Notes: generated from the letters alone by a model not told the origin. DNA of 64,000 nt from Onishia taeanensis (GCF_003268885.1 NZ_QLSX01000012.1:1-64000), one strand, 5' to 3'. Positions 27,739 through 40,919 are shown, numbered from the stretch's first letter. Numbers and translations are program-made.

Positions 27739-28089
27739 ATGAACGCGAAGAAAGAATCTCGTCTCCGTCGTGCCCGCCGCGCTCGCGCCAAGATCCGCGA
27801 GCTGGGCGTGTATCGCCTGAGCGTCAACCGTACCCCACGCCACATCTACGCGCAGATCATCTCGCCGGATGGTGGCAAGGTCCTGGCCAGTGCTTCCACA
27901 CTGGACAAGGCGCTTCGTGAGGGTGCGACCGGTAACTCAGACGCCGCCGCCAAGGTGGGCGCGCTGATTGCTGAACGCGCTAAGGAAGCAGGCATCACTC
28001 AGGTTGCCTTCGATCGTGCCGGTTTCCGGTACCACGGTCGAGTCAAGGCCCTGGCCGACGCCGCTCGTGAAGGCGGCCTGGAATTCTAA
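27739..28089 (+). CDS. rplR: 50S ribosomal protein L18
   Basis: A 5S rRNA-binding protein of the central protuberance. The 116-residue protein keeps the conserved segment [16 protein letters not shown] and the C-terminal [26 protein letters not shown]. Confidence 0.98.
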   Translation: MNAKKESRLRRARRARAKIRELGVYRLSVNRTPRHIYAQIISPDGGKVLASASTLDKALREGATGNSDAAAKVGALIAERAKEAGITQVAFDRAGFRYHGRVKALADAAREGGLEF

Positions 28090-28100
28090 AGGGTTTTACG

Positions 28101-28601
28101 ATGGCGAAGAACGAACAGAACAGCGGCGATCTGCAAGAGAAGTTGGTGCAGGTCAACCGTGTCGCCAAGGTAGTCAAGGGTGGCCGTATCTTCGGTTTCA
28201 CCGCTCTGACTGTCGTCGGCGATGGTAGTGGTCGTGTCGGTTTTGGCCGCGGCAAGGCACGTGAAGTGCCGGTCGCGATCCAGAAGGCCATGGACCAGGC
28301 GCGTCGCAACATGATCAAGGTGAGCCTCAGCGGTCACACGCTGCAGTACCCGGTCAAGGCCCGTCACGGTGCCTCCAAGGTGTACATGCAGCCGGCCTCT
28401 GAAGGTACCGGGATTATCGCTGGCGGCGCTATGCGCTCCGTGCTCGAACTGGCTGGCGTCCATGACGTCCTGGCCAAGTGCTACGGTTCCACCAATCCGG
28501 TGAACGTGGTGCGTGCGACCATTAACGGTCTCGCCGCCATGCAGTCTCCGGAAGACATCGCCGCTAAACGTGGCCTGTCTGTCGAAGCGATCACGGGGTA
28601 A
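28101..28601 (+). CDS. rpsE: 30S ribosomal protein S5
   Basis: S5 works with S4 in decoding fidelity and the mRNA entry helicase. The 166-residue protein has the N-terminal double-stranded RNA-binding domain ([20 protein letters not shown]) with no obvious spectinomycin-resistance deletion. Confidence 0.98.
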   Translation: MAKNEQNSGDLQEKLVQVNRVAKVVKGGRIFGFTALTVVGDGSGRVGFGRGKAREVPVAIQKAMDQARRNMIKVSLSGHTLQYPVKARHGASKVYMQPASEGTGIIAGGAMRSVLELAGVHDVLAKCYGSTNPVNVVRATINGLAAMQSPEDIAAKRGLSVEAITG

Positions 28602-28607
28602 GGCACC

Positions 28608-28790
28608 ATGGCAGCAACGATCAAGGTTACCCAGATCCGCAGCACCATCGGCGTGTTGGGCAAGCACAAGGCCACCATCAATGGTCTTGGCCTGCGCCGC
28701 ATCGGTCATACGGTCGAGCTGGAAGACACCCCTGCCGTGCGCGGCATGATCCACAAGGTGAATTACCTTGTGCGTGTAGAGGGAGAGTAA
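28608..28790 (+). CDS. rpmD: 50S ribosomal protein L30
   Basis: A small 50S protein of 60 residues ([31 protein letters not shown] in two conserved blocks). It lies 6 nt after rpsE and 3 nt before rplO, the normal spc order. Confidence 0.97.
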   Translation: MAATIKVTQIRSTIGVLGKHKATINGLGLRRIGHTVELEDTPAVRGMIHKVNYLVRVEGE

Positions 28791-28793
28791 TCC

Positions 28794-29228
28794 ATGAAAC
28801 TCAATAGCCTGAGCCCGGCACCGGGTTCCAAGCACGCTGAAAAGCGTGTCGGTCGTGGCATCGGCTCCGGTCTGGGCAAGACCGGTGGCCGCGGTCATAA
28901 GGGCCAGAAGTCACGCACCGGCGGCTCCGTGAAGCCCGGCTTCGAAGGCGGTCAGATGCCGCTGCAGCGTCGTCTGCCGAAGTTTGGTTTCACCTCAGCG
29001 AAATCTCTGGTCAGCGAAGAAGTTCGCCTGGCCGAGCTTGCCAAGGTAGACGGCGACGTCGTCGACCTGGACGCGCTGAAGAAAGCCAACGTGCTCAAGG
29101 ACGCCACGCGCTACGCGAAGGTGCTCCTCTCTGGCGAACTGAACAAAGCGGTTACCGTCCGCGGGCTCAAGGTCACCAAGGGTGCCCGGGCCGCGATCGA
29201 AGCCGCTGGCGGCAAGGTAGAGGACTAA
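28794..29228 (+). CDS. rplO: 50S ribosomal protein L15
   Basis: A late 50S assembly protein with a long basic N-terminal tail. The 144-residue protein has the glycine-rich region [20 protein letters not shown]. Its stop abuts the secY start, with no intervening base. Confidence 0.98.
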   Translation: MKLNSLSPAPGSKHAEKRVGRGIGSGLGKTGGRGHKGQKSRTGGSVKPGFEGGQMPLQRRLPKFGFTSAKSLVSEEVRLAELAKVDGDVVDLDALKKANVLKDATRYAKVLLSGELNKAVTVRGLKVTKGARAAIEAAGGKVED

Positions 29229-30557
29229 ATGGCTAAGTCAGGAAACATGCCGGCGATGGGCAGCGGTCTGAGTGAACTCTGGGCGCGTTTGCGCTTTGTG
29301 CTCCTCGCCATTGTGGTGTACCGAATCGGTGCTCACATTCCCGTGCCCGGTATCAATCCTGACCAGCTTGCTGCCTTGTTCAGGGAGCAGCAGGGCACCA
29401 TCCTTGGCATGTTCAACATGTTCTCGGGTGGTGCGCTGGAGCGCATGAGTATCTTCGCCCTGGGCATCATGCCCTATATCTCGGCGTCGATTATCATGCA
29501 GCTCCTGTCGGCGGTCTCGCCTCAACTGGAACAGTTGAAGAAGGAAGGCGAGGCCGGCCGCCGCAAGATCAGCCAATATACCCGCTACGGTACGGTGATC
29601 CTGGCACTGGTTCAGGCTGTCGGCATGTCCGTCGGCCTGGCCGGGCAAGGGATTGCCTACACCGCTGACTTCAGCTTCTATTTCACCGCCGTGGTTACCT
29701 TCGTGGCCGGGGCAGTGTTCATGATGTGGCTGGGTGAGCAGATCACCGAGAAGGGCATCGGCAACGGCATCTCGCTGCTGATCTTCTCGGGGATCGTCGC
29801 GGGTCTGCCGGGCGCGGTAGGTCAGTCTTTCGAGCTGGCTCGCAACGACGGTGCCTGGAACGTGCTGCCTTTGCTGGCACTGACGATCCTCGGCATCGCC
29901 ACGGTGGCTTTCGTGGTGTTCATTGAGCGCGGTCAACGCCGCATTACGGTGAACTATCCGCGCCGCCAGGTGGGCAACAAGATGTATGCGGGCCAGAGCA
30001 GCTACTTGCCGCTCAAGGTCAACATGGCAGGGGTCATCCCGGCGATCTTTGCGTCCAGCATTCTGCTGTTCCCGGCATCGCTTGGACAGTGGGTCGGCTC
30101 CGGTGAGGGGCTGGACTGGTTGCAACAGGCGTCCTTGGCTCTCGGGCCGGGTCAACCGCTGTACATCTTGCTTTTCGCGCTCGCGGTGGTATTCTTCTGC
30201 TTCTTTTACACAGCGCTGGTCTTCAACCCCAAGGATGTCGCTGACAACCTCAAGAAGTCAGGGGCCTTCCTGCCGGGCATTCGTCCTGGTGAGCAGACCG
30301 CTCGCTATGTCGACAAGGTCATGACGCGTCTGACTTTGTTTGGTGCCCTGTACATCACCGCCGTATCCTTGATGCCCCAATTCCTGATCGTGGCCTGGAA
30401 CGTCCCCTTCTTCTTTGGCGGGACGTCATTGCTGATCGTGGTGGTTGTCATCATGGATTTCATGTCGCAGGTACAGTCGCACTTGATGTCGAGCCAGTAC
30501 GACTCGGTGATGAAGAAGTCCAACCTGAAAGGCTACGGTAGCGGCGGCATGCGCTAA
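29229..30557 (+). CDS. secY: Preprotein translocase subunit SecY
   Basis: The channel-forming subunit of SecYEG in the inner membrane. The 442-residue protein has ten hydrophobic helices. Family segments include [11 protein letters not shown] (helix 1), [13 protein letters not shown] and a C-terminal cytoplasmic tail. The start directly follows the rplO stop, implying translational coupling. SecE is encoded 26 kb upstream in the same block. Confidence 0.98.
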   Translation: MAKSGNMPAMGSGLSELWARLRFVLLAIVVYRIGAHIPVPGINPDQLAALFREQQGTILGMFNMFSGGALERMSIFALGIMPYISASIIMQLLSAVSPQLEQLKKEGEAGRRKISQYTRYGTVILALVQAVGMSVGLAGQGIAYTADFSFYFTAVVTFVAGAVFMMWLGEQITEKGIGNGISLLIFSGIVAGLPGAVGQSFELARNDGAWNVLPLLALTILGIATVAFVVFIERGQRRITVNYPRRQVGNKMYAGQSSYLPLKVNMAGVIPAIFASSILLFPASLGQWVGSGEGLDWLQQASLALGPGQPLYILLFALAVVFFCFFYTALVFNPKDVADNLKKSGAFLPGIRPGEQTARYVDKVMTRLTLFGALYITAVSLMPQFLIVAWNVPFFFGGTSLLIVVVVIMDFMSQVQSHLMSSQYDSVMKKSNLKGYGSGGMR

Positions 30558-30585
30558 GCGTGTCGCACGCGATTTGGAGAGAACG

Positions 30586-30699
30586 ATGAAAGTTCGAGCT
30601 TCCGTGAAGAAGATGTGCCGTAACTGCAAGATTATCCGTCGCAATGGCGCTGTCCGCGTCATCTGCACGGAGCCTCGGCACAAGCAGCGCCAGGGTTAA
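30586..30699 (+). CDS. rpmJ: 50S ribosomal protein L36
   Basis: A 37-residue protein beginning [17 protein letters not shown]. It is the zinc-binding form: Cys11, Cys14, Cys27 and His32 form the ribbon. GGAGAG precedes the ATG. The gene lies between secY and rpsM, its standard place. A hairpin (GCATGCCCCTT near 30730 with AAGGGGTATGC near 30765) follows. Confidence 0.97.
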   Translation: MKVRASVKKMCRNCKIIRRNGAVRVICTEPRHKQRQG

Positions 30700-30737
30700 A
30701 CCTGGCGGCTGTACTCAACCGGGTGCCGGCATGCCCC

Positions 30738-30766
30738 TTGCCCTTCGCTGGGTAAAGGGGTATGCT
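30738..30766 (+). promoter_or_regulatory. Probable promoter of the alpha operon
   Basis: TTGCCC at 30738-30743, a 17-nt spacer and TATGCT at 30761-30766. The promoter overlaps an inverted repeat that may end the spc transcript. About 50 nt of leader remain before rpsM, where S4 would bind if autoregulation is as in E. coli. Confidence 0.55.
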
Positions 30767-30823
30767 GTTGCGCCTTTTGTAGATGATTAAACGAGCAAGC
30801 CGCTCAAATTTCGGAGTAAGCTG

Positions 30824-31180
30824 ATGGCCCGTATTGCAGGCGTCAATATCCCGGACAACAAGCATGCGGCGATCTCGCTGACCTATATCTTCGGGATCGG
30901 CCGTACTCGCGCAGTGGATATCTGTGCAGCTGCCGGTATCGCGCCGACCGCCAAGGTCCAGGAACTGTCTTCTGATGAAGTCGACAGCCTGCGTACCGAG
31001 GTCGGCAAGTACACCGTAGAAGGCGACCTTCGCCGTGATACGACGCTTAACATCAAGCGTCTCATGGATCTGGGTTGCTATCGTGGTCTGCGTCATCGTC
31101 GTGGTCTTCCGCTGCGTGGTCAGCGTACCAAGACCAATGCGCGTACCCGTAAGGGCCCGCGTAAGCCGATTCGCAAATAA
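30824..31180 (+). CDS. rpsM: 30S ribosomal protein S13
   Basis: S13 is in the 30S head and contacts P-site tRNA and L5. The 118-residue protein begins [21 protein letters not shown] and ends with the basic tail [11 protein letters not shown]. It is the first gene of the alpha operon. Confidence 0.98.
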   Translation: MARIAGVNIPDNKHAAISLTYIFGIGRTRAVDICAAAGIAPTAKVQELSSDEVDSLRTEVGKYTVEGDLRRDTTLNIKRLMDLGCYRGLRHRRGLPLRGQRTKTNARTRKGPRKPIRK

Positions 31181-31219
31181 CACGCATGTTCTGGCGTTAA
31201 GACAGGAAGAAACATCAAC

Positions 31220-31606
31220 ATGGCTAACCCGCGTAGTAATCGCAAAAAGGTTAAAAAGCAGGTGGTGGATGCCGTTGCGCATATCCACGCCTCTTTTAAC
31301 AACACTATCGTGACGATCACAGACCGCCAGGGCAACGCTCTGTCATGGGCGACAGCCGGTGGTTCGGGTTTTCGTGGTTCTCGTAAGAGCACCCCGTTCG
31401 CTGCTCAAGTGGCAAGTGAACGTGCAGCGACTGCTGCAGCCGAGTATGGTGTGAAAAACGTCGACGTGCTGGTCAAAGGTCCTGGACCTGGTCGTGAGTC
31501 CGCCGTGCGTGCTCTCAATGCCGCCGGTTTCCGCGTGCAAAGCATCACCGACGCGACGCCCGTTCCCCACAACGGCTGCCGTCCGCCGAAGAAACGCCGC
31601 GTTTAA
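31220..31606 (+). CDS. rpsK: 30S ribosomal protein S11
   Basis: A platform protein near the Shine-Dalgarno helix. The 128-residue protein contains [17 protein letters not shown] and ends [18 protein letters not shown], the signature C-terminus. Confidence 0.98.
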   Translation: MANPRSNRKKVKKQVVDAVAHIHASFNNTIVTITDRQGNALSWATAGGSGFRGSRKSTPFAAQVASERAATAAAEYGVKNVDVLVKGPGPGRESAVRALNAAGFRVQSITDATPVPHNGCRPPKKRRV

Positions 31607-31618
31607 GGAGACAGACTC

Positions 31619-32239
31619 ATGGCTCGTTATATTGGACCGAAGTGTAAACTGTCTCGTCGTGAAGGCACCGACCTCTTTCTGAAGAGTGGTGTGACTCCCT
31701 TCGAGAAGAAGTGTAAATCCGAGCAGATTCCGGGTGTACACGGCCAGCGCCGTCAGCGTCTTTCCGACTACGGCTTGCAGCTTCGTGAGAAGCAGAAAGT
31801 ACGTCGCATGTATGGCGTACTCGAGAAGCAGTTCCGCAACTACTACAAGGAAGCGGCCCGTGTTAAGGGCGCGACCGGCGAAGTGTTGCTGCAGCTTCTC
31901 GAAACCCGACTGGACAACGTCGTCTACCGCATGGGCTTCGGCTCGACTCGCTCTGAAGCGCGTCAGCTGGTCAGTCACAAGGCCCTCACCGTGAACGGCC
32001 GCACCGTCAACGTGGCGTCCTACAAGGTCAAGCCGGGTGACGTGGTCAGCATTCGCGAGAAGGCCAAGAACCAGGCGCGCATCCAGAATGCGCTGTCCAT
32101 CGCCGCTAACCGTGGTGATGTGGCCTGGGTCGACGTCGACTCCAAGAAGATGGAAGGCACTTTCAAGGCTCTGCCTGAACGCGGCGACCTGTCTGCCGAC
32201 ATCAACGAAAACCTGATCGTCGAGCTGTACTCGAAGTAA
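31619..32239 (+). CDS. rpsD: 30S ribosomal protein S4
   Basis: A primary 16S rRNA-binding and fidelity protein that represses the alpha operon in E. coli. The 206-residue protein has the S4 RNA-binding domain ([27 protein letters not shown] in consecutive blocks). It is the form without the N-terminal zinc cysteines. A 78-nt spacer with a perfect palindrome separates it from rpoA. Confidence 0.98.
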   Translation: MARYIGPKCKLSRREGTDLFLKSGVTPFEKKCKSEQIPGVHGQRRQRLSDYGLQLREKQKVRRMYGVLEKQFRNYYKEAARVKGATGEVLLQLLETRLDNVVYRMGFGSTRSEARQLVSHKALTVNGRTVNVASYKVKPGDVVSIREKAKNQARIQNALSIAANRGDVAWVDVDSKKMEGTFKALPERGDLSADINENLIVELYSK

Positions 32240-32253
32240 TCCGCTTAGCGGCG

Positions 32254-32275
32254 CCGGGCCACCTAGGTGGCCCGG
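32254..32275 (+). other. Perfect 22-bp palindrome between rpsD and rpoA
   Basis: CCGGGCCACCT and its exact complement AGGTGGCCCGG adjoin, giving a 22-bp palindrome that as RNA forms a stable hairpin. There is no T tract, so it is not a typical terminator. It may be an mRNA stability or partial-termination element that adjusts rpoA relative to the ribosomal genes. Confidence 0.5.
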
Positions 32276-32317
32276 TCGAGTACCGAGTATCCGTTTGGCA
32301 GCCTGAAAGGTGTTCAT

Positions 32318-33316
32318 ATGCAGCGTTCAGTGACAGAGTTTCTCCGTCCTCGCGATATCAAGGTCGAAGAGATCAGCGCGCACCACGCGAAGATCGTGCT
32401 CGAGCCGTTCGAGCGCGGTTTCGGTCACACCCTGGGGAATGCTCTGCGTCGTATCCTGTTGTCTTCCATGCCCGGCTGTGCCGTGGTGGAAGTCGAAATT
32501 GCAGGAGTCGATCACGAGTACAGTGCGATCGAAGGGGTCCAGGAAGACGTCATCGAGATGCTCCTGAACCTCAAAGACGTGGCAATCAAAATGCATAGCC
32601 GCGACGAAGCAATGCTCACGCTGAACAAGCAGGGCCCCTGCGTCGTCACGGCCGGCGATATTGCCGTCGACCATGATGTCGAGATCATTAATCCCGACCA
32701 TGTGATCGCACACGTCAACGAAGGCGCCGAGCTGAAAATGCAGCTCAAGGTGGCTCGCGGTCGTGGCTACGAGCCGGCGGATACCCGCGATGGTGCCGAG
32801 GACGAGTCCCGCGCCATCGGTCGCCTGCAGCTGGATGCGACCTACAGCCCTGTGCGTCGTGTTTCCTATTCCGTGGATGCCGCGCGTGTCGAGCAGCGTA
32901 CTGACCTCGACAAGCTGATCATCGACCTGGAAACCGACGGCACCCTGGATCCGGAAGAGGCGATCCGTCGCAGCGCGACCATCCTGCAAGAGCAGCTGGC
33001 TGCGTTCGTCGACCTGGAAGCCGACAAGGAACAGGAAGTGGTAGAGGAAGAGGATCAGATTGATCCCATCCTGCTGCGCCCCGTAGACGATCTCGAGTTG
33101 ACCGTACGCAGTGCCAACTGCCTCAAGGCCGAGAATATTTACTATATCGGCGATCTGATCCAGCGCACCGAGGTGGAGCTGTTGAAGACCCCGAATCTCG
33201 GCAAGAAGTCCTTGAATGAGATCAAGGATGTGTTGGCTACGCGCGGTCTGTCCCTTGGCATGCGGCTGGAAAACTGGCCGCCGGCAAGCCTGAAGGACGA
33301 CAAGGCATCCGCGTGA
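32318..33316 (+). CDS. rpoA: DNA-directed RNA polymerase alpha subunit
   Basis: Alpha dimerises to start polymerase assembly, and its C-terminal domain contacts UP elements and activators. The 332-residue protein has the N-terminal domain ([22 protein letters not shown]) and the alpha-CTD ([20 protein letters not shown]). ATG at 32318 is chosen because GAAAGG lies 7 nt upstream and the protein then starts [13 protein letters not shown]. An in-frame start at 32267 would lie within the palindrome region. Confidence 0.98.
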   Translation: MQRSVTEFLRPRDIKVEEISAHHAKIVLEPFERGFGHTLGNALRRILLSSMPGCAVVEVEIAGVDHEYSAIEGVQEDVIEMLLNLKDVAIKMHSRDEAMLTLNKQGPCVVTAGDIAVDHDVEIINPDHVIAHVNEGAELKMQLKVARGRGYEPADTRDGAEDESRAIGRLQLDATYSPVRRVSYSVDAARVEQRTDLDKLIIDLETDGTLDPEEAIRRSATILQEQLAAFVDLEADKEQEVVEEEDQIDPILLRPVDDLELTVRSANCLKAENIYYIGDLIQRTEVELLKTPNLGKKSLNEIKDVLATRGLSLGMRLENWPPASLKDDKASA

Positions 33317-33355
33317 GCGTCGCCTCGAGTCCCAGTTTGGTAAGGAATTACAACC

Positions 33356-33739
33356 ATGCGTCATCGTAAGAGTGGTCGCCAATTAAATCGCAACAGCTCG
33401 CACCGTCAGGCCATGTTCAAGAACATGTGCGTGTCTCTGGTCGAGCATGAAGTGATCAAGACAACCCTGCCCAAGGCCAAGGAGCTGCGTCGTCACGTCG
33501 AGCCGCTGATCACCTTGTCCAAGCAGGACAGTGTCGCCAACCGTCGTCTGGCCTTCAGCCGCACCCGCTCCAAAGAAGCGGTCGGCAAGCTCTTCAATGA
33601 GTTGGGTCCGCGTTACGTCGAGCGTCCGGGCGGTTACGTCCGTATCCTCAAGTGCGGCTTCCGCACCGGCGACAACGCCCCCATGGCCTACGTCGAACTG
33701 GTCGATCGTCCGGTCGTCGAGGAAGCCGCCGAGGATTGA
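33356..33739 (+). CDS. rplQ: 50S ribosomal protein L17
   Basis: L17 surrounds the tunnel exit. The 127-residue protein begins [20 protein letters not shown]. It is the last gene of the alpha operon and of the whole + strand translation block. A strong terminator follows. Confidence 0.98.
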   Translation: MRHRKSGRQLNRNSSHRQAMFKNMCVSLVEHEVIKTTLPKAKELRRHVEPLITLSKQDSVANRRLAFSRTRSKEAVGKLFNELGPRYVERPGGYVRILKCGFRTGDNAPMAYVELVDRPVVEEAAED

Positions 33740-33774
33740 TCCTCGTGCTGCCTCGCATCGGGCATCCGACACAG

Positions 33775-33803
33775 AAAACCGACTCCTCCGGGAGTCGGTT
33801 TTT
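33775..33803 (+). terminator. Terminator of the alpha operon
   Basis: AAACCGACTCC (33776-33786) pairs with GGAGTCGGTTT (33791-33801), loop TCCG, within a run of seven T. It lies 36 nt after rplQ. Confidence 0.93.
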
Positions 33804-33889
33804 TTATGCCTGCTGTTTTTTCCTGGTGGGCTCTTCTCGTCTTTGCGGCTTTATCTGCCCTTGTCGATGGTGAGCCGTGCTGTGTCAGA

Positions 33890-33928
33890 CAACAAAAGGC
33901 CCCGTCGACACCAGGTCGACGGGGCCTT
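33890..33928 (-). terminator. Terminator of uvrA (minus strand)
   Basis: A perfect 14-bp stem (33896-33909 with 33915-33928, loop ACCAG). Read on the minus strand it is followed by TTTTGTTG. It lies 25 nt beyond the uvrA stop and separates the convergent uvrA and rplQ units. Confidence 0.85.
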
Positions 33929-33952
33929 GTTCCGAGACTTGCGGGGTGCTGC

Positions 33953-36805
<2,853 letters not shown>

Positions 36806-36978
36806 TGCCACCTCGTGCAGCACAAAAGCTCGAGTATACGGGCTTGGCGAGTGCGGCGCCAAAGCCAGGCAGCTTTACGCCCCACTGCCTTTCCCTGGGC
36901 ATGGCCTAGCCGGTAGAATACGGGGTCTACTAAGGCGTGTTTCGCGCCCCTTTCATGCGTTTGGGATTTCTATTCTCC

Positions 36979-38355
36979 ATGGTTTCTCGTTTGCTGACCG
37001 CCCCCGAGCGGCGCGCCATCAGTGGCCTGGCGGGGCTCTATGCCTCGCGAATGCTGGGCCTGTTCATGGTGCTGCCGGTGCTCGCTCTGCATGCCGGCGA
37101 CCTGGCCGGCGCCACCCCTTTCTTGGTCGGCGTGGCACTGGGTATCTACGGGCTCTCCCAGGCCGTGCTGCAGATCCCCTTCGGACAACTGTCGGATCGC
37201 ATCGGCCGCAAGCCGGTGATTACCGCCGGCCTGCTGCTGTTCTTCCTGGGTAGCGCCGTGGCCGCCCAGGCCGACAGCATCGTGGACATCATCATCGGCC
37301 GCGGCCTGCAGGGCTGTGGTGCGGTAGCCGCCGCCATCATGGCGTTGCTCGCCGACCAGACCCGTGAGCAGGTGCGTACCGCGGCGATGGCCACTATTGG
37401 CCTGTCGATCGGTGTGGCCTTCGCCGTGGCCATGGTGCTTGGTCCCTTGCTGGCCGCCCACTATGGCCTCAGCGGGGTGTTCTGGTTCACCGCCGCCCTG
37501 GCGCTGGTGGGAATTCTGGTGCTGTGGAAGCTGGTGCCTCCGGCACCGCGCCGCATGCGCCACCGGGACGTCGGCCTCGATCGCGGCCAGCTCAAGTCGA
37601 TGCTGAGACGCGGCGACCTGGTGCGCCTGGATATCTCGATCTTCTCCCTGCACCTGCTGCTGATGATGATCTTCGTCGCGGTGCCGGTTCGCCTCGCCGC
37701 GCTGGGGGTGCCGGCCAATCAGCATGGCTGGGTCTATCTCGGCATCATGGGGCTTGCCTTCGTGGCGATGGTGCCGCTGGTGATCATCGCCGAGAAGCGT
37801 CAGCGCATGAAGAGCATGATGGTGCTGGCGGTGTCCGGGCTGACGCTGAGCCTGCTGGGCATGGGCCTGATGAATACCGGCTGGTGGAGCCTGGCTGTGC
37901 TGCTGATGGTCTTCTTCACCGCATTCAATCTGCTCGAGGCAACCCTGCCCTCGATGATCAGCAAGCTGGCACCGGCGGGTACCAAGGGCACCGCCATGGG
38001 AGTCTATTCCACCAGCCAGTTCCTCGGAGCCTTCCTCGGTGGCGTGCTGGGCGGTGCCCTGAGCCAGCAGTGGGGACAAGACGCGGTTTTCTACGGTGCT
38101 ACGCTGGTAGGGGTGCTGTGGCTGGGGGTGATGTATGGCATGCCTACACCGCGTCATCTTTCGAGCGAAGTGGTGGCGCTTGATGAGCGTACCCATGAGG
38201 ATGCCCTGGAAACCCTGATGCAACGCTTCGCCGAAGTGGCAGGCGTCGAAGACGTGCTGGTGGTACCTGAGGAGCGTCTTGCCTACCTCAAGGTTGACCG
38301 TCAGCAACTGGACAGCGAGGCCCTGGCGCGAGTGGCCGGGGCTCAGGACCGCTAG
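36979..38355 (+). CDS. yajR: MFS transporter, YajR-like, with C-terminal YAM domain
   Basis: A proton-driven major facilitator of the drug:H+ antiporter type in the inner membrane; the substrate is unknown. The 458-residue protein has twelve hydrophobic helices, motif [12 protein letters not shown] after helix 2 and the antiporter-type motif [10 protein letters not shown] soluble C-terminal tail of about 60 residues ([20 protein letters not shown]) matches the ferredoxin-like YAM domain of E. coli YajR. The start is uncertain: ATG at 36979 fits family length, with ATG 36955 and GTG 36937 as alternatives. A possible -10 box TAGAAT is at 36914-36919. The uvrA-MFS-ssb order is also found in Pseudomonas. 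Confidence 0.85.
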   Translation: MVSRLLTAPERRAISGLAGLYASRMLGLFMVLPVLALHAGDLAGATPFLVGVALGIYGLSQAVLQIPFGQLSDRIGRKPVITAGLLLFFLGSAVAAQADSIVDIIIGRGLQGCGAVAAAIMALLADQTREQVRTAAMATIGLSIGVAFAVAMVLGPLLAAHYGLSGVFWFTAALALVGILVLWKLVPPAPRRMRHRDVGLDRGQLKSMLRRGDLVRLDISIFSLHLLLMMIFVAVPVRLAALGVPANQHGWVYLGIMGLAFVAMVPLVIIAEKRQRMKSMMVLAVSGLTLSLLGMGLMNTGWWSLAVLLMVFFTAFNLLEATLPSMISKLAPAGTKGTAMGVYSTSQFLGAFLGGVLGGALSQQWGQDAVFYGATLVGVLWLGVMYGMPTPRHLSSEVVALDERTHEDALETLMQRFAEVAGVEDVLVVPEERLAYLKVDRQQLDSEALARVAGAQDR

Positions 38356-38410
38356 ACGGTCACCATTCATCGGGGCGGCCAGGCGGTCGCCCGCAATCAA
38401 GGAGTAAAAC

Positions 38411-39049
38411 ATGGCCCGTGGTGTAAACAAGGTCATCCTGATCGGCAATCTGGGCCAGGACCCGGAAGTACGTTTTCTGCCTTCCGGCAACCCGGTCGCC
38501 AACCTGCGCATCGCCACCACCGACAGCTGGACTGATCGCCAGAGCGGACAGCGCCAGGAGCGCACCGAGTGGCACACAGTGGTGCTGTTCAACAAGCTCG
38601 CCGAGATCGCTCAGCAGTACGTCAAGAAAGGCTCACGCATTTATGTCGAAGGTCGTCTGCAGACCCGCAAATGGCAGGGTCAGGACGGTCAGGATCGCTA
38701 TTCCACCGAGATCGTCTGCAACGATATGCAGATGCTCGACTCGCGAAGCGGCGGTCAGGGTGGCTCCCCGCAGAACGATCCTCAGGGGGGCAACTATGCG
38801 GGCGGCATGAACCAGGGCGGCATGCCGCAGGGTAATGCTGCTCAGCAGGGTGGCGGTGCCGGCAACTACGGCAACGCGCCCCAGCAGCCTCCCCAGGGCA
38901 ACAATTATGGTCAGCAAGGCGGCCCGCAGCAGGGCGGACAGCCCCAGCGCCCGCCGCAGCAACCGCCCCAGCAGCCGCAGCAGGGTAACAACTTCGGCGC
39001 ACCGAATCCGGGCAGCTTCGACGACTTCGATGATGAGATTCCGTTCTGA
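38411..39049 (+). CDS. ssb: Single-stranded DNA-binding protein
   Basis: SSB coats single-stranded DNA in replication, repair and recombination and recruits partners through its tail. The 212-residue protein has an N-terminal OB fold ([19 protein letters not shown]), a long Gly/Gln/Pro/Asn-rich linker (about residues 115-200) and the acidic tip DFDDEIPF. The start follows AAGGAG. The linker is longer than in E. coli SSB (178 residues overall). It lies 55 nt after the MFS gene. Confidence 0.97.
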   Translation: MARGVNKVILIGNLGQDPEVRFLPSGNPVANLRIATTDSWTDRQSGQRQERTEWHTVVLFNKLAEIAQQYVKKGSRIYVEGRLQTRKWQGQDGQDRYSTEIVCNDMQMLDSRSGGQGGSPQNDPQGGNYAGGMNQGGMPQGNAAQQGGGAGNYGNAPQQPPQGNNYGQQGGPQQGGQPQRPPQQPPQQPQQGNNFGAPNPGSFDDFDDEIPF

Positions 39050-39098
39050 GGCGACCAGCCTTTTCCTGCGCTGAATCGGTGCCCATGAAGGAGCCTTC

Positions 39099-39995
39099 GT
39101 GAAGCTGTTGATACTGGATGCCGGGCACTGTCTGAGCCTGGCACTGGCCCGTGAGGCCAATCGTCGTACCGATACCGAGCTGGTGATCGAGGCCGGGGTG
39201 GAACTCGAGGTCGGCCGGCTCGCCGAGATCTCACCTGATGCGGTGCTGGTTCCGCCGCTGGTGCAGCCGATGGATATCGAGCCGGCAGCCGTCACGGCCC
39301 ATGCCGAGGCGGTCGAGCGTTGCCTGGCGAGCTGCCGGGAACTCGGTGTGCCGCTGGTGTGGGCGGTATCGGATCAGCTCTATGAAGACGGCTTCGAGGG
39401 CCCTATCGATGAACACGTCAGGCCCGAGCCGCGTGACGAAGGATTGCGCCAACTGATGGCCGTCGGCCAGCAGATTCGCGAGCGACACCCCCGCCACCTG
39501 ATCGTGCGATTGGGGCCGTTGTTCTCCCTGGAAGGGAGTGGCGCCTGGCTTGGCAGCATGCTCGATCGACTGGTCAGCGGCGATGAGTTGAGCGCGGCTC
39601 AGGATGTCATCTTCTGCCCGACGTCGGCGGATGCGGCGGCCATGGCCCTGATCGGCATGCTGCAGCAGATTCACTGCGGTGCAGAAAGCTGGGGGGTCTA
39701 CCATCTGGCGGGTACCGAACCGGTCAGCGCTTTCGCCTTCGCCTCGATGGTGCGTACTCAACTGGTCACTCGCCTCGAAGGCCTCGGCCAGCCGCTGCTG
39801 CTTGGCGAACTCAAGGCGCTTGATCATCATCACGGGCAACCCCTGCGTCGGGTGCTTAACTGTCGTCGCGTACTGCAGGTGTTCGGCGTACACCAGAAAC
39901 CCTGGCGTCTTGAAGTCGGCCGCATGCTCGACGCCTGGTGCCAGGCCTATCGTCCTTCCGACTCACCTATTGATCACCGGGGGGGCAACGCATGA
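39099..39995 (+). CDS. RmlD/NAD-epimerase-like protein, probably non-catalytic
   Basis: A 298-residue protein with the outline of an RmlD-type sugar-nucleotide reductase. Visible traces are a short N-terminal beta strand MKLLILDAGHCLSLALAR where GxxGxxG would be, VSDQLYEDG matching the usual ST-DYVFDG strand, and LIVRLGPLF matching the LRTSWVY strand. The YxxxK catalytic pair expected between these last two is absent, and the dinucleotide-binding glycines are degraded. GTG at 39099 follows GAAGGAG. It overlaps the following acyltransferase by 4 bp, so a joint role, perhaps in envelope lipid or glycan metabolism, is possible. The biochemical function is unknown. Confidence 0.65.
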   Translation: MKLLILDAGHCLSLALAREANRRTDTELVIEAGVELEVGRLAEISPDAVLVPPLVQPMDIEPAAVTAHAEAVERCLASCRELGVPLVWAVSDQLYEDGFEGPIDEHVRPEPRDEGLRQLMAVGQQIRERHPRHLIVRLGPLFSLEGSGAWLGSMLDRLVSGDELSAAQDVIFCPTSADAAAMALIGMLQQIHCGAESWGVYHLAGTEPVSAFAFASMVRTQLVTRLEGLGQPLLLGELKALDHHHGQPLRRVLNCRRVLQVFGVHQKPWRLEVGRMLDAWCQAYRPSDSPIDHRGGNA

Positions 39996-40747
39996 ATACC
40001 CTGCGCAGTCTGCTCTTCTACGCCGGTTACTTCCTGGCCATGATCCTTAGCGGGATTTTTCTGCTGCCCTTAGCGCCGCTGCTGCCGTTGCGTTCGCGCT
40101 ATCGACTGTTGAATCTCTACAATCATGTGGTTATCGCCTGGTTTCGTATTACCTGCGGCGTGCGCTATGACTTCCACGGGCGCGAGAACGTGCCCGAGGG
40201 CGCCTGCGTGATTCTCTCGAATCACCAGTGCGAATGGGAGACCATCTATCTTCAATTGATCAAGCCGCCGGTGTGCACGGTGCTCAAGCAGGAGCTGCTG
40301 AACTTCCCGATCTTCGGCTGGGGGCTGAGGCTGCTCAAGCCGATTGCACTGGATCGCTCCAAGCCGGCTCGGGCCATGAAGCAGGTGCTTATCCAGGGGA
40401 AGGAGCGTCTCGATGAGGGACTGTCGGTGCTGATCTTTCCGGAGGGTACCCGGGTGCCAACGGGCGAGCGCCGGCGCTACAACAAGAGCGGTGCGGTGAT
40501 CGCCTGCCGCGCCGGGGTGCCGGTGCTGCCGGTGGCGCACAATGCCGGTGAGCGTTGGCCGGGACGGCACTGGGTCAAGAATCCGGGGCGCCTGACGCTC
40601 GAGATTGGCCCGCCGATCGAGACCGACGGTCGCACGGCAGAAGAGGTGCTGGTAGATGTCGAAGCCTGGATCGAGGGTCGCCTGGCGGAGATATCCGAGG
40701 TGCCGAGGCCCGAAAGCACGCCCGCCAAAGCGACCGTGAGCAACTGA
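39992..40747 (+). CDS. PlsC-like 1-acylglycerol-3-phosphate acyltransferase
   Basis: A membrane-associated acyltransferase of the LPLAT family, expected to transfer an acyl chain to a lysophospholipid such as 1-acylglycerol 3-phosphate. The 251-residue protein has an N-terminal hydrophobic helix (about 8-30), the catalytic block NHQCEWET (His78, with Glu83 in the HX4D/E position) and the substrate block FPEGTR. Glu in place of Asp occurs in related Pseudomonas-type enzymes. Its ATG overlaps the upstream RmlD-like gene. A bidirectional terminator follows, with fabB convergent beyond it. Confidence 0.88.
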   Translation: MNTLRSLLFYAGYFLAMILSGIFLLPLAPLLPLRSRYRLLNLYNHVVIAWFRITCGVRYDFHGRENVPEGACVILSNHQCEWETIYLQLIKPPVCTVLKQELLNFPIFGWGLRLLKPIALDRSKPARAMKQVLIQGKERLDEGLSVLIFPEGTRVPTGERRRYNKSGAVIACRAGVPVLPVAHNAGERWPGRHWVKNPGRLTLEIGPPIETDGRTAEEVLVDVEAWIEGRLAEISEVPRPESTPAKATVSN

Positions 40748-40862
40748 TGTCGCCGGACCTGTCAGTCAGTGTCTAGTGAGTGCGAGTGAGCCGCCGACGA
40801 ATCTGTCCGTGATGTCATAAACAACGTTATAAACAACACACTAGAAACACAGTGCGATAAAC

Positions 40863-40892
40863 AAAGAAGGCGCCCCAAGGGGCGCCTTCTTT
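40863..40892. terminator. Bidirectional terminator between the acyltransferase gene and fabB
   Basis: AAAGAAGGCGCCCC (40863-40876) pairs with GGGGCGCCTTCTTT (40879-40892), A-rich on one side and T-rich on the other, so it can work for both convergent units. Three ATAAACAA copies lie in the AT-rich stretch just before it (40817, 40829, 40857). Confidence 0.85.
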
Positions 40893-40919
40893 GCGTTCGC
40901 GGGGCGACAGGCCTGAACG

